From: Centropus unirufus | Taxonomy: Eukaryota > Chordata > Aves > Cuculiformes > Centropidae | NCBI GenBank assembly: GCA_013397695.1 | Contig: VYZI01000487.1 | Span: 50,224 to 114,223, forward strand | DNA length: 64,000 nt | Direction of reading: 5' to 3' | Part shown: positions 1-10,944 of the stretch, in pieces | How positions within the stretch are numbered: position 1 is the stretch's first letter | Layout of the letters: each line of letters opens with the position of its first letter | Program-made: the position numbers and the translations under genes | Notes under the pieces: generated by a model | What the model was told of the DNA's origin: nothing | Seen by the model: only the letters and a program-made list of their open reading frames with translations | Databases searched by the model: none

Positions 1-480
1 CAGGGTGGATGGGGGGGACGAGGGCGGGCAGGGGGGGCAAGAGTGGGGGCCAAAGGTGGCAGTGGTGAGTGCGCCAGGGCTGTCCTTGTGCAGACAGCAC
101 GCAGGGCGTGTGAGCAGTGGGTGCAGCCTAAGCCCTGGGCCGAGATCCCCAAACCCCAGCTGAGCACCCCAGGCCCAGGCTGAGCCCCCCAACCTCTGCC
201 CTGCTCAGCCCTACGCCCCTCACCCCAGTGCCAGCTCCACCGAGGGGCTAACACCCCCACACTTGCTAACCAGTTTCTCCCAGTCCCTAACTGGGAGTGG
301 AACAGGAAGCATAAGACGAGGCCCTGGGGTAGCCGGAGCATGCTGGAAGCATCCTGGGATGTTCCAGAAAGGGCCAGTATCCCATCTGGAGGGCTGGTAG
401 CCACGGGGCCGGTAGGCACGGAGGGCTGGTTGCCACAGCCCCAGGAGTCACAGCCCCACACAGGCACAGGGCTGGCAGGA
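1..480. other. Intergenic sequence beyond ACVRL1, nothing recognised
   Basis: GC-rich sequence downstream of ACVRL1 with no convincing exon, repeat family or RNA gene. The short open frames here look like chance frames in GC-rich DNA. Confidence 0.6.
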
Positions 481-493
481 GGCTGGAGCGAGG

Positions 494-1473
494 TTTATTG
501 TGGCCCTGGAGTGACACACGGCCATGAGGCGGCGGCGAAGCAAGAAATTAAAGCATGCAGAATCCTGGGGGTCGCATCCTGCTCCATAACCTGCTGGGGG
601 AGGTTTGGTGGTCATTAAGCGATGAAAAAGCTTTCCACTTTATTAAATATATTAAAATCTTAATAATTAAATAATTATGGAGGAAGGTGCAAAGCCAGTT
701 CTGCTGAACATCCCAGTCCTGTGTGAGCAGCCCCAGCCATGGGGTGGTCTGGGGGATGCTGTGGGATAGAGAACACCAATGTGTTGGCAAAGACCAAATG
801 GGCTTGGGAATGGTGACTGCTGGAGGATGAGGCCACCGTGGCAGTGGAAGTCCCCATCTTGGGAGTCCCCAGGTGTGCTGAGACCCTGCTGGATGCTCCT
901 CAGGGAAGGATGAGGCCACTGCAGCTGTAGGACCCACCATCTTGTGGCACAAGGGGTGCCGGGACCCCACTTGGTGCTGGCATCTCCTCATCCTGGGGAG
1001 CCCTGGGAGGTGCCAGGCTGCAGGTCCAGCCCAGTCATGGGGATGCTGTGCTGGACCATCCAGAGCTCCGTGGGCGAGAGGCGGGCCCGGCACCGCCAGG
1101 CAGTGCCCACTGCCCAGCCCGTGGCCCCCCTGCTGCCGGTGCCCGGCTGGGCCTGGGCAGTGCCAGCCACGGCACGGGTCCCTGCTGGGTGCCCCTCCCT
1201 TTGGCACCTGGGGGGCTTGGCATGGGCCACCAGCCCTGGCACCCACCGGGCTGGTGTCAGCTAACAGATCCAGGGGGATTTTTACAACGACGCTGGCATA
1301 TTCCTGCCTTGATTTTTTTTTTTTTCCTCCTATTTTTTTTCCTCCTCGTGAACCCAAGGAGGGTGGGGGGGGAGAGTTGGGGGGTGGGGGTGCGTGAAAC
1401 TCCCTCCATGCCCACGAGCCATCCCACCGCTGGCTTCCCCACCATCCTTGGTGCCTGCGAGCAGCTCAGGCGC
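494..1473 (-). other. ACVRL1: ACVRL1 3' untranslated region with candidate poly(A) signals
   Basis: After the ACVRL1 stop codon (TGA at 1476-1474) the minus strand has no further family-like coding sequence. AATAAA occurs on the minus strand at 644-639, next to an AT-rich stretch (about 640-680), and again at 499-494. Either could end the transcript, giving a 3' UTR of about 0.85 or 1.0 kb. A T-rich/C-rich run at 1311-1347 reads as A-rich on the transcript strand. The end of the transcript is inferred, not seen. Confidence 0.5.
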
Positions 1474-4400
1474 TCACAGCTCCGGCTTGGGCTTTTCCAG
1501 GGAATTGTTCAGCTTCTTGAGCGTCTTTTTAATGCGCAGGGCAGTGAGGCGGGCCGAGGGGCTCTGATACCAGCACTCCTTCATCACCCTTGCCAATGCT
1601 GAGAGAACCTGAGGGGGGCACAGAGGGGAAAATGGGAGGTTTTAATAGAATCTTGGAATGGTTTGGGTTGGAAGGGACCTCAAAGCCCAGCCAGTCCCAC
1701 CCCTGCCACGGGCAGGGACACCTCCCCCTGCACCAGGGGCTCCAAGCCCCATCCAACCTGGAATTCATCACCTCCAGGGATGGGGCAGCCACCCCTGCTC
1801 TGGGCAACCTGGGCCAGGGCCTCCCCACCCTCACAGCAAAACATTTCTCCCCAAGATCTCACCTCAGTCTCCCCTCTTGCAGCTCAAAACCCTTCCCCCT
1901 CATCCTCTCCCTGCACTCCCTGATCCAGAGCCCTCCCCAGCTTTCCTGGAGCCCCTTTCAGCACTGGAAGCTGCTCTAAGGTCTCCCTGAAGCCTTCTCC
2001 AGGCTGGACAACCCCAGCTCTCCCAGCCTGGCCTTGCTGCTCCAGCCCTTGCATCATCTCCGTGGCCTCCTCTGGCCTCTCCAGCAGCTCCAGGTCCTTC
2101 CTGGAGGACGCCAGAGGTGGCCCCAGGGCTCCAGGTGGGTGTCACAGAGCGGAGCAGAGGGGCACAATCCCCTCCCTGCCTGCTGCTCCCACGGCTTCGG
2201 ATGCAGCTCAGGACTCGGTGGGCTCTGGGCTGGGAGTGCACATCGCTGGCTCACGGGGGGCTCCATGGGGAGCAGGGGTCTGGCTCACGGTGGGAGGGGG
2301 CCTCCACCTGGGACTTACCGGGTCACAGAAGAGGCGGTTGGGGACCACGGGGGTCTGCTGGTCGATGCACACCACCTTCTTCATGTCCTCAAAGCTGGGG
2401 TCACTGGGGACGGTGTCGAAGAAGGGTGGCCGGTACTCCTCCACGAGGCCTGTGGGAGGGAAGGGGGGTGTGAGGGCAGGGAGGGCGCAGGGTTCTCCCC
2501 ACACACGCACTCCTGGCACGACTGCCCCACACCCTGCTCTGAGGGGCACAGGGGTGCATGGGAATCGCTGCTGGGATTGGGGTCGTGATTCCTGCAGGAT
2601 GCATGGCTTCGGCCCTGGATGCACGGCTTCGGCCCTGGATGCACCATGGAACCTCTGCGGGATGGCACGGGGGGGCTGGGGCCAGCTCCAACCCCAACCA
2701 ATGCTGCTGGTGACACCAGCACTGGTGCCAGCACAGCTTGTGGCTCCAGTGTTCGTTCCAGCACCAGCTTTAGAACTTCTGGTGGCTCCAGCATGGGTGG
2801 TGACACCAGCACACACTCCAGCACCAGCACTAGCACCAGTGGTGACACCAGGACCAACTCCACTACCAGTTCCAGAGCTGCTGGTGGCTCCAGCCCTGCC
2901 TCTGCCGCTGGCAGCAGTCCAGAACCAGCTGTGTACATCACCTCCAGCAGCAGCTCCAACACCACCACCAGCTCGTGGTACTGGTGCCACCTTGCAGCCC
3001 CGCAGCAAGCCTGCCAGCTGGTCCAGCTAATCTCTGCTTAGCGCCTCCGTATGTCTGCGTGTCCGTGAGGTTTAACCTCTCAGGGCCACCCTGAGCACCC
3101 ATCAGCTCCCTGCACCCCATGGGGTGGCTCTTGAACCTTGGGGTCCTCTGGAGGTCCCATGGATGGGAGCTCCCATCGCTGCTGCCCTGGGGCCATGCAG
3201 GGCCTGCCCAGCCCATCCTGGAGGGTTAGAGTGCCTGCAAGGGTTAAAAGCAGCCACCTGAAGGTCACCCCCTGCATATGGCTTTGGTAATTCGGAGTAA
3301 ATGTTTAATCTGAGGGAGCTCTGGGGCAGTAAATGAGATTATCCTAGCCAGACTGCGCCTCGGAGGGACCTCCTGCCTTACTCGTCCGTTCCCATCACTT
3401 AATTAATGCTTCTAATGGACTTTGGCACTGGCTGGGCAGCCCCAAGGAGGCTCCTCTCCAGCACGGGGGACCCCATCCCCATCCCTACCCCCCGAAGCCA
3501 AGCCCCGCCGGCCAGAGGTCCTGGCCGTGGCCGGATTCCAGGCAGCACTCCACGCTGCTTGTTTTCTAATCAGTGCTGAACAAACAAAGCGCTGATTGAG
3601 TCTAATGGGCCCTTTAATCAGGGATTCGGGTGCTGACACTAGATTACAGTGTTTATAATTTACAGCTAATCTTCTGGGCGAAGGGAGAGGGAAAAACAAC
3701 CCAACAGAGAGGAGGGAAGGAGGGAGCCACTGCCAAGCCTTCGGTGGGAGCCGGGAGCACGGCTGCCAGCTGGGAGCCCCTCACCGTTCACCATGGTGCG
3801 CCGGGTGATCTCCCACAGCACCAGTCCGTACGCCCAGATGTCTGTCTTCTTGTAGGACTCGAAGCAGTCAGTGCGGATCTGCTCGCTGAGCACCTCTGGG
3901 GCCATGTAGCGCTTGGTGCCCACCCGCGGGTTGTTGCCGATGTCCAGGTAGTCGCTGCCCTGGGAGTGCATGACTGCCAGCCCTGCAGGAAAGCTGGCCC
4001 TGGTTAGAGTCACGCTGGTGCTGCATCCCCAGGGCACCACATCCCAAGGTGCCTCATCCCCAGGGCACCACATCCCCAAGGTAGCACATCTCCAAGGTAA
4101 CACATGCCCAAGGTAACACATTCCCGAGGTAGCCCACCCCCAAGGTGCCTCATCCCTGGGGCACTGCATCCCTGAGGAACTGCACCCCACCCCCATCTCA
4201 CCCAGGTCTGCGATGCAGCACTGCCGGTTGCTTTTCACCAAGATGTTCCGGCTCTTCAGGTCACGGTGAGCGATAGCAGGCTTGCCCTGGGTGCCAAAGA
4301 TCTCCACATGAAGGTGGACGAGGCCACAGATGATGGAGGAGGCCAAGCCCAGGCAGGTCTCCACATCCAGGGCTGTCCTCTGCAGGTAGTCGTAGAGTGA

Positions 4401-7400
4401 GCCGTTCTCGTGGTAGTGGGTGATGAGCCAGAGCTGGGTGCTGGAGTTCCTCGATGTCATGTCAGAAGCAATGAAACCTGGATGGGAAGGGGAGCTGGGA
4501 CCACGGAGCCACCACGCAACCCCCCTCCCAGCCACCTCAGCCCCACACTCACCCAGAATGTTGTCATGCCGGAGAAGGACAGTGTTGTAAATCTCTGTCT
4601 CACGGAACCATGACTGCTCATCCCGGGAGGAGAAGATCTTCACGGCCACGCTTTCCCCATGCCACACGCCTCGCCACACCTCGCCATAGCGTCCTTTGCC
4701 TGCCACAACCACCGCACCATGTCCTCCAGCCCCTCTGGCCCCTAATCCCCTCCTCACCCTCAGCGCGAGGAACCCAGCTCCTTGTGGAGAGCAGCAGCAA
4801 GTGGTGCAGGGCCCATTGGCCTTGGCCAACCCCACCCAGCTGCTCTCTGCCCCCCCACCAGCAGGACAAGAGTACAACTTGGGGTCTTTGCAGGGTTTTG
4901 GCTGACATGGTCACATTCACCCCCAACTCCTGGATTTGTTGTTGTGGTGCATCAACCGGCTGCTCTGGGGAAGGGGTCTGGCACGCGCCAAAGCCCCATC
5001 TGGAGGGATCAGGGCAGCCGGCCACGGCGCCTGCCTGCTCTCCTTACCCACACACTCCACGAGGGTGATTTGCCGAGCCACCGTTCGCTGGACGAGGAAG
5101 GGCAACCCTGAGCCACTGCCCGTGGTGCAGTCATCATTCAGCAAGTCCTGCATAGCCAGGGGGGCACAGGGTCAGCCTAGCGGCCACCCCACAGCTGGCA
5201 CACCCTGAGGACCCTGGGGGTCCCTCCTGAAGCTCACCCACCTCCAGGGTGCTGTCTCCCACCATGGATGCTTTCAGCATGAGGTCCATGTCTCCAAAGT
5301 CACTTTGCTTGAGGCGGTGCTGGGAGATCTTCCAGCAGAAGAGAGCTGTGAGCACCACAACGACAAGGAGGACAAGCAGTGGGACGAAGATCATCAGGAG
5401 GAGGTTGGGCAGGGAGAGCGCCTTTCCCAGGTCCTCTTCTCCTGAGTGCGGGAAACAATGGATGAGAGCATGAAGGTGGACCTGAGGTGGGCGGAGGTCT
5501 TGGTGCTTGGGCTTGGGCTTGGGGAGGGTGGCTCTGCCTTGGGGCCAGCCCTATGGGTGGCAGCTCTGCAGGCACAGCCCAAAATGGGACACCTGAGCAC
5601 ATCTCGCTGGCCCTGTCCTGCCTGGAAAAGGGTGACTCCTGAGGTGCTGAGTGAGGATGAGGATGATCTGGAGATCCAACCACACCTCCAGCTGTGTGAG
5701 CAGCTCTGCCCCTCTTCGCCTGGCTCCTCAGAGGGGACCATGGTCCTCTTACCTTGCAGGAAGATCTCCAGGTCGGTGTTGCACATGCTGGACTCACAGC
5801 ACCTCATGCCGTACTGCTCCGTGACAGGCGTGTGGCAGTTCTCCAGGATGTTCTGGGAGAAGCAGCCCCTGTGCTCGGTGATGGTTCCCTCCTCCTTCCT
5901 CTTGCTGATGAAGCACACCTTGCCAGTGCAGGTAGGCAGGGTGCAGTACGGGATGTCACAGGCACACAGCAGCTCATCTGCAGGCCAAGGAGAGGGGACC
6001 ACCACGTTGGTGGCATGGGACAGTGACATCTGTCCTAAAGACTCTTGAGCCATATTTCCAGAGCAGGAAGCCTAGGACTGGCAAGGTCTGGGCTGAGGAA
6101 GGCGGCTGTGGGTGCTCAGGACCCTGAGACCTCCTGGAAAATCTCTTCCTCCTGGCTGGGACCCAAGTTCCAGCCCTGAAGCTGGGGGTCACCTCTCCCC
6201 ACTCCTCTGGGAAGGCAGTGGAGCGGCCATGCCTCCAGCCCCACCAACTGGGATGCACTGGTTCACAGCACACAGGGTTCCATTCTACCTGTGGGCTTCC
6301 AAGGAATGCAGAAGGCCCCCACTCTGGGGCTACCTAGATCTTGGAAGCCCGGATGGGACCGAAAGCCTCCTCTGGTGCCTCCCCAGTGGGTGCTGTAGGG
6401 CTGCTGTGTTTTGGGAGTTGGGTGCCAAGCCTGGAGCTTCCCCAGCTGCCCCAAGGATGCTTCCCTACACCTCAGTGCGGCACAAGGGGTGGCTGCGCTC
6501 CTGACCTCCCAATTTAGCTCTGCCCTTTCACACAGAATATATCCCTCCTGGGACCAGGGAGTTCAGCCTGAGGGCAGCCAGACAGACATGGGTGATAGGA
6601 TGGACAGACAGTGGTGGGAGGACGGATGGCTGTAGCCAGCCCCACTCCTGCACCCATATTCCCCCACAGGCTGCCCAGGGCCTGGATCATGATGTGGGCT
6701 GCTCAGCCCCAGAGGTGGTGGCTACATGGGCAGGATGGGCATCCAGTAGGGGCTCATTGTCCCCCATGAACTCTGCTACTCTTTCCTGGCAGGGAAGATC
6801 ATGGAATTATGGAATTGGTTGGATCAGAAGGGTTCTCAAAGCCCAGCCAGCCCCACCCCCTGCCATGGGCAGGGACACCTCCCACTGCATCAGGGGCTCC
6901 AAGCCCCATCCAACCTGGCCTTCAACACCTCCAGGGATGGGGCAGCCCCCACTGCTCTGGGCAACTTGGGCCAGGGCCTCCCCACCCTCATTGGGAAGAG
7001 TTTCTTCCTAAAGTCTAATCTAAATCTTCCCCTTTCCATTTTAAAGCCATTCTCGTCGTCCTATCACAGCAGGTCCTTGGCAAAAAGCCCCTTCCCAGCT
7101 TTCCTGAAGCCCCTTTCAGCACTGGAAGCTGCTCTAAGGTCTCCCTGGAGCCTTCTCTTCTCCAGGCTGGACAACCCCAACTCTCCCAGCCTGGCCTCGT
7201 AGCAGTAGGTCTCCAGCCCTCGGATCATCTCTGTGCCCTCCTCTGGACCCATTCCAACAGTTCCATCTCCTTCTTAGGTTGGGGTTTCCAGAACTGGACA
7301 CAGGGCTCCAGATGGGGTCTCACCAGAGCGGAGCAGAGAGGCAGAATCCCCTCCCTCACCCTGGTGGCCACGCTCCTTTTTCTGCAGCCCAAGATGCTCC

Positions 7401-7886
7401 TTGTGCCAGTCCCAGGCCTGGATCCACCCCCAGCCGCCCTGGAGCTCCCCCGGGATCCTGAGCAGCTCATCCCTGCTCCTCACCATTGCTCCCTTCTCCC
7501 CTGGGAGACGCTGCGTCTCAAAGCGTGTGCACACAAGCCTTTTCCCCATCTCCCCTCCAGTGACGTCAATGCACTTGATGAGCCATAATTAATTAAGCCG
7601 AGCTCCTCTCTGGGAAGGAGGTCACCCCCCAAAGAGGAGGAGCCCCTCGCTGGGGACGCTGTGAGTCCCCAAGGAGTCGCAGCTCACTGCTCGCCTGAGG
7701 CCAAGCTGCCCTCCGTGAGGGGTTCTTGTAAGCAGAGTGACGGCGACCCCAAAGAGATTCTTCCAACCCTTGTGTGTGGCAGGGGGCACCTGGCACCTTC
7801 CCCACCTGGGGCTGGGACTCACCGGCAGCGAGGCCGAGGGACACGGTCAGCAGCAGCAGAGCCCAGGCACGTGCTCCACACGGCAT
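1474..7886 (-). CDS. ACVRL1: ACVRL1 (ALK1), type I BMP/TGF-beta receptor serine/threonine kinase
   Basis: Nine coding exons on the minus strand, all with GT/AG boundaries and compatible phases: 7886-7823, 5977-5753, 5441-5242, 5147-5048, 4699-4553, 4477-4202, 3982-3785, 2449-2319, 1608-1474. They total 1476 nt and encode 491 residues (human ALK1 has about 503). Seen in order: signal peptide (about 1-21); a ten-cysteine three-finger ectodomain (26-91) ending in a CC-X4-CN box; a transmembrane helix (about 109-133); the GS loop TTGSGSG (171-177); then the kinase, with glycine loop GKGRYGEV (197-204), VAVK lysine 217, HRDLKSRN (Asp318) and DLG (Asp336). Known for the family: an endothelial plasma-membrane receptor for BMP9/BMP10 that, after type II receptor phosphorylation of the GS loop, signals through SMAD1/5/8. 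The kinase resembles ALK1 more than ALK2 (for example SSRDEQSWFRETEIYNTVLL), and ANKRD33 and FIGNL2 as neighbours support ACVRL1. The first coding exon has an acceptor four bases before ATG, so a non-coding first exon lies upstream and was not located. Confidence 0.95.
1645..2255 (-). mobile_element. CR1 LINE 3' fragment in the last ACVRL1 intron
   Basis: The minus-strand 3' end of a CR1 retrotransposon starts at 1645 with a degenerate AGAATC tail and the GGTTTGGGTTGGAAGGGACC block. It runs through the standard CR1 3' region to about 2255. It occupies most of the intron between exons 2449-2319 and 1608-1474, in the same orientation as the gene. It carries a CCTGGAATTCA variant (EcoRI site) that is shared with the copy at 40718-41025. 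Confidence 0.93.
2598..2647 (+). repeat. 20-bp tandem duplication in ACVRL1 intron
   Basis: Two full copies and a partial third of a 20-bp unit containing GGCTTCGGCCCTGGATGCA, within the intron between exons 3982-3785 and 2449-2319. Confidence 0.8.
2690..2990 (+). repeat. Imperfect CAGCACC/GGTGGCTCC minisatellite in ACVRL1 intron
   Basis: About 300 bp of degenerate repeats of short motifs such as ACCAGCAC and TGGTGGCTCCAG. Because the periodicity is close to a multiple of three, long open frames of Thr/Ser/Gly or Val/Leu-rich composition appear on both strands. They are products of the repeat and are not treated as genes. Confidence 0.7.
3290..3680. promoter_or_regulatory. AT-rich island in ACVRL1 intron, possible enhancer
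   Basis: Inside the intron between exons 3982-3785 and 2449-2319, GC-rich sequence gives way to AT-rich sequence with homeobox/forkhead-like words: CTTAATTAATGCTTCTAATG near 3398, GAACAAACAAAGC near 3578, CTTTAATCAGG near 3613. Composition and position suggest a conserved intronic regulatory element. This is inference only, and no conservation could be tested here. Confidence 0.35.
4027..4185 (+). repeat. 16-bp minisatellite in ACVRL1 intron
   Basis: About ten imperfect copies of a 16-bp unit, consensus near CCCCAAGGTAGCACAT (one copy a base short), fill most of the 219-bp intron between exons 4477-4202 and 3982-3785. The array ends 16 bp from the splice donor of the upstream exon. Confidence 0.85.
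6797..7405 (-). mobile_element. CR1 LINE 3' fragment in the first coding intron of ACVRL1
   Basis: The minus-strand CR1 3' end is at 6797 (ATCATGGAATTATGGAATTGG). The element continues through the usual CR1 3' region, including the AGCGGAGCAGAG segment, to about 7405. It lies in the intron between exons 7886-7823 and 5977-5753, in sense orientation. Confidence 0.93.
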
Positions 7887-7910
7887 CGTCCTGCGGGGAG
7901 CACAGGGAGG

Positions 7911-8290
7911 GAAAGACCCCATCACCCTCCATAGCCCCCACAGCCACCCCCAACCTTCCACAGCCCTCTATAACCTCCTGCAGCCCCCCAGAGCTTCCTG
8001 CAGCTCTCCACAGCCTTCCTGCAGCCTCCCGCAGCTCCGTAGCTCCCCAGCAGCCCCCCAAGCCTCCATAGCCACCCCCAGCTCCCTACAACTTCCCATA
8101 GTCCCCCAGAGACACCCAAAGCCTCCCTTTGCCGAGCTCCACAGGTCCCCACGGTCCCCTAAAACCTTCCACAGCGATCCCAAGGGCCTCCTACAGCTCT
8201 CCAGAGCTCTCCCCAACCTTCCACCATGCCCAAAGTCCCCACAACCTCCCCACACCTCCTTACCCCCCCAGCCCACCATCAGCTTTCACA
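7911..8290 (+). repeat. C-rich imperfect repeat upstream of the ACVRL1 signal-peptide exon
   Basis: Nearly 400 bp of strongly strand-asymmetric sequence built from variants of CCACAGCC, CCTGCAGC and CCCCC, with very few G residues on the plus strand. It lies within the 5' intron just upstream of the exon at 7890-7823. Several overlapping frames stay open only because of the biased composition. Confidence 0.6.
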
Positions 8291-8624
8291 GACCCCAGGG
8301 TCCCCCACATGCTCTGTCTGGGCCAGGGGAGGCTGCAGAGGCTTTGGGAAAGAGGTAGGGGCTGTGACGGGCGATGGAGGCTGGCGAGGAGGGAGAGGGC
8401 AGGCAACAGGGGGAGAGGTAGGATGTGCTGCTGCTTCCAAGCGGAGTTTGGCTCCAGACGTCCCGAGTACAGCCCTTCCTGAGAGCAGATCCCTGAGACG
8501 TCCTGAGCTGAGGGGACCTCCTGACCATGGTGTGGGACACCACACATGGGAGCATTCCAGGAACGGGAATTTGCCATAGCCGTTCTGCCCCACTATCCTG
8601 CCTGGAACCCAGTCGCCCCCTTCT

Positions 8625-9085
8625 TCCAGCTCAGCCAGTGCCATGGCATGGTTCCCATCACTCCCACCCACTTCTGCTGGCACCCACGTCCCCTCCAAGA
8701 GGGTTTCATTGGGTGGGCTTTCCCTTTGTCTTATGCTGCCACAAATCCCAAAGCACTGAAGGATGTAACACGGCAACATGAGCTGCCATCACCCCCTGGC
8801 CAGGCTGGGAAAGGAGCCCCGAGGGTAAAGGAGCTGCAGTTCCAGGGTGAGAGAGAGGAAAAGGAGTTTGGGAACAGGGATGAGGACACAGGGGCTGGTT
8901 TGGCCCACCACAAAAGCACCCAGGATGTTTCCCTCATGGGAAGCTGGCGATGGCTCTGGGTTGAGGTTTGCTCTTGGTTAGCACCAACAATCCATTTGAT
9001 TGTGTTTTGCTTTGTCGGCAAAGTCATGGGAGAAGCCCTGAGCACCCTGCGTTTCATGGCCAAAAATCCCTCTGGGTTTCATGGA
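8625..9085 (+). repeat. Left arm of a 461-bp near-perfect inverted repeat
   Basis: This segment is the reverse complement of 10484-10944. Both arms are exactly 461 bp. By eye I count four mismatches, all transitions, and no indels. It does not look like CR1. An open frame runs through it, 8546-9118 on the plus strand, but the translation has no recognisable domain. The loop between the arms is 1398 bp. Confidence 0.95.
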
Positions 9086-9218
9086 GGTGGCCCTGAGGAG
9101 GGAATGCACCACTCGTGAGGCTTGGCTCTATGGGTTTTGTAGCGCTCAGGATTGCGAGGAGAAGCACAGTGTCTGGGAGCATCCTGGAGGCTCAGGGAGC
9201 AGCAGCCCCACTCCAAGG

Positions 9219-9475
9219 GAATCACAGATTCATAGAATCATTGAATGCCAGGTTGGAAAGGACCTCAAAGATCATCTGGTCCAACCTTTTAGGTTGTTTA
9301 AAAGAGGTGGCCCGGCACCTTGTCAAGCTGAGCCTTTCAAGTGTTCAGGGTAGAGGAATCCACCCTGGGGAAATTATTCCAATGTTTCACTGTTCTCATG
9401 GGGAAAAACTTTCTTGTGGAATCCAATCAGAATTTCCCCAGGAGCAACTAATCCCCATCACCCTTCAGCTTTTCC
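9219..9475 (-). mobile_element. Older CR1 LINE fragment in the inverted-repeat spacer
   Basis: CR1 3' end with ATCACAGATTCATAGAATCA, followed by a diverged GGTTGGAAAGGACCTCAAAG block. It belongs to an older subfamily than the copy in the last ACVRL1 intron. Confidence 0.85.
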
Positions 9476-9609
9476 ACATGACATGTGAGTTGATGTTTTA
9501 AACTCAAGCTGATCCCAGGACAGCTGGGGTTGCAGTTGCTGCTCCAGCTGGAGATCAGCTTGGGCAGTGCTGGTACGTCCAGGACCGGGCCCTGCTCCTG
9601 CCCCACCGT

Positions 9610-9845
9610 TAGAATCATGGATTGGAAAAGACCTTTGAGATCGTCGAGTCCAACTGTCCCTGCCCACTACTGAACCAGCCCTGAGCACCTCGACCCCCCA
9701 GCTTTTAAACCCCTCCAGGGATGGGGACTCCACCGTCTCCCCAGGCAGCCGGTTCCAGCGTCCGTGAATTCTCTAGGGAAGAAATTTTTCCCAATATCCA
9801 ACCAGATGGACTCCTGCAGACTCCTAAAACTTCTAAGGAGGAAAG
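9610..9845 (-). mobile_element. CR1 LINE fragment in the inverted-repeat spacer
   Basis: Starts AGAATCATGGATTGGAAAAG and continues with a CR1 subfamily 3' region (CTTTGAGATCGTCGAGTCCA, then CTCCAGGGATGGGGACTCC). The same subfamily appears at 14937 and 37760. Confidence 0.85.
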
Positions 9846-10483
9846 TAACTTCTAAAAGCTGCTTTCCTTCCCACAAGCTAAAACCAAGCGAGCTATTTTG
9901 GTGAGGAAAAGCCCAGTTTAGGCTGTGGCCAGTGCCCGCCCGGGCCAGCCCCACCCGTGCGCGCTCGTGAGGACCGGGGTTGCGTGACTCCGCTTCCCCA
10001 TCAAGGCCAGAATCTAAACAATCTTGATTCCTGTCCCGGCAGCCCTGGGCAGGGCTCCTTGAATTGCAGGAAACAGCGACTTTGGCGTGTTTATGTCGGG
10101 AACAGCAAAGAATGAGCCCAGGAGGGGCTGGGGAGCCCCAGCTGCCCCGGCCAAGCTCTCGGCCGTGCGAAAGGGGCAGCGCTGCCGGTGGGGCAGGGGG
10201 CAGCGCTGCCCTTGCCATGTTTGGCTTGGCAGAAATGATCCTTTTTTAAAGAAAAAAAAAAGAGTCAAAAAATAGCTCAATTTCTTCCAAAGGTACCTCT
10301 GAGGGGATCTTGGCTGGTGTCATTGCTCAAGTCCATACAAAATCTTTCCCGAGGCAAAGCCAGGGGCTCTGGAGCCAGCAGGGGTGAGCAATGGGGTGTG
10401 GAGGCTTTCAGCTCCATTCCAGAGCTCCAGTCTTGTCAAATCCGGGATCTCAGGCGATGCTGTGGCTCCCGTGGCCGCTCATT

Positions 10484-10944
10484 TCCATGAAACCCAGAGG
10501 GATTTTTGGCCATGAAACGCAGGGTGCTCAGGGCTTCTCCCATGACTTTGCCGACAAAGCAAAACACAATCAAATGGATCGTTGGTGCTAACCAAGAGCA
10601 AACCTCAACCCAGAGCCATCGCCAGCTTCCCATGGGGGAAACATCCTGGGTGCTTTTGTGATGGGCCAAACCAGCCCCTGTGTCCTCATCCCTGTTCCCA
10701 AACTCCTTTTCCTCTCTCTCACCCTGGAACTGCAGCTCCTTTACCCTCGGGGCTCCTTTCCCAGCCTGGCCAGGGGGTGATGGCAGCTCATGTTGCCGTG
10801 TTACATCCTTCAGTGCTTTGGGATTTGTGGCAGCATAAGACAAAGGGAAAGCCCACCCAATGAAACCCTCTTGGAGGGGACGTGGGTGCCAGCAGAAGTG
10901 GGTGGGAGTGATGGGAACCGTGCCATGGCACTGGCTGAGCTGGA
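10484..10944 (-). repeat. Right arm of the 461-bp near-perfect inverted repeat
   Basis: Reverse complement of 8625-9085. The same open frame is intact on the minus strand here and extends past the arm in both directions (11239-10436). No target-site duplication is apparent outside either arm, so a simple transposon with long terminal repeats is not supported. Confidence 0.95.

Noticed and set aside
4027..4185. CRISPR-like array
   Set aside because: Contiguous 16-bp repeats without spacers in a vertebrate intron; a minisatellite.
1474..7886. Assignment of the kinase gene to ACVR1 (ALK2)
   Set aside because: Parts of the GS region and catalytic loop resemble ALK2, but the kinase core and the ANKRD33/FIGNL2 neighbours fit ALK1.
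8625..10944. DNA transposon with 461-bp terminal inverted repeats
   Set aside because: No target-site duplication and no transposase or transposon-like termini; the spacer is ordinary sequence with old CR1 copies.
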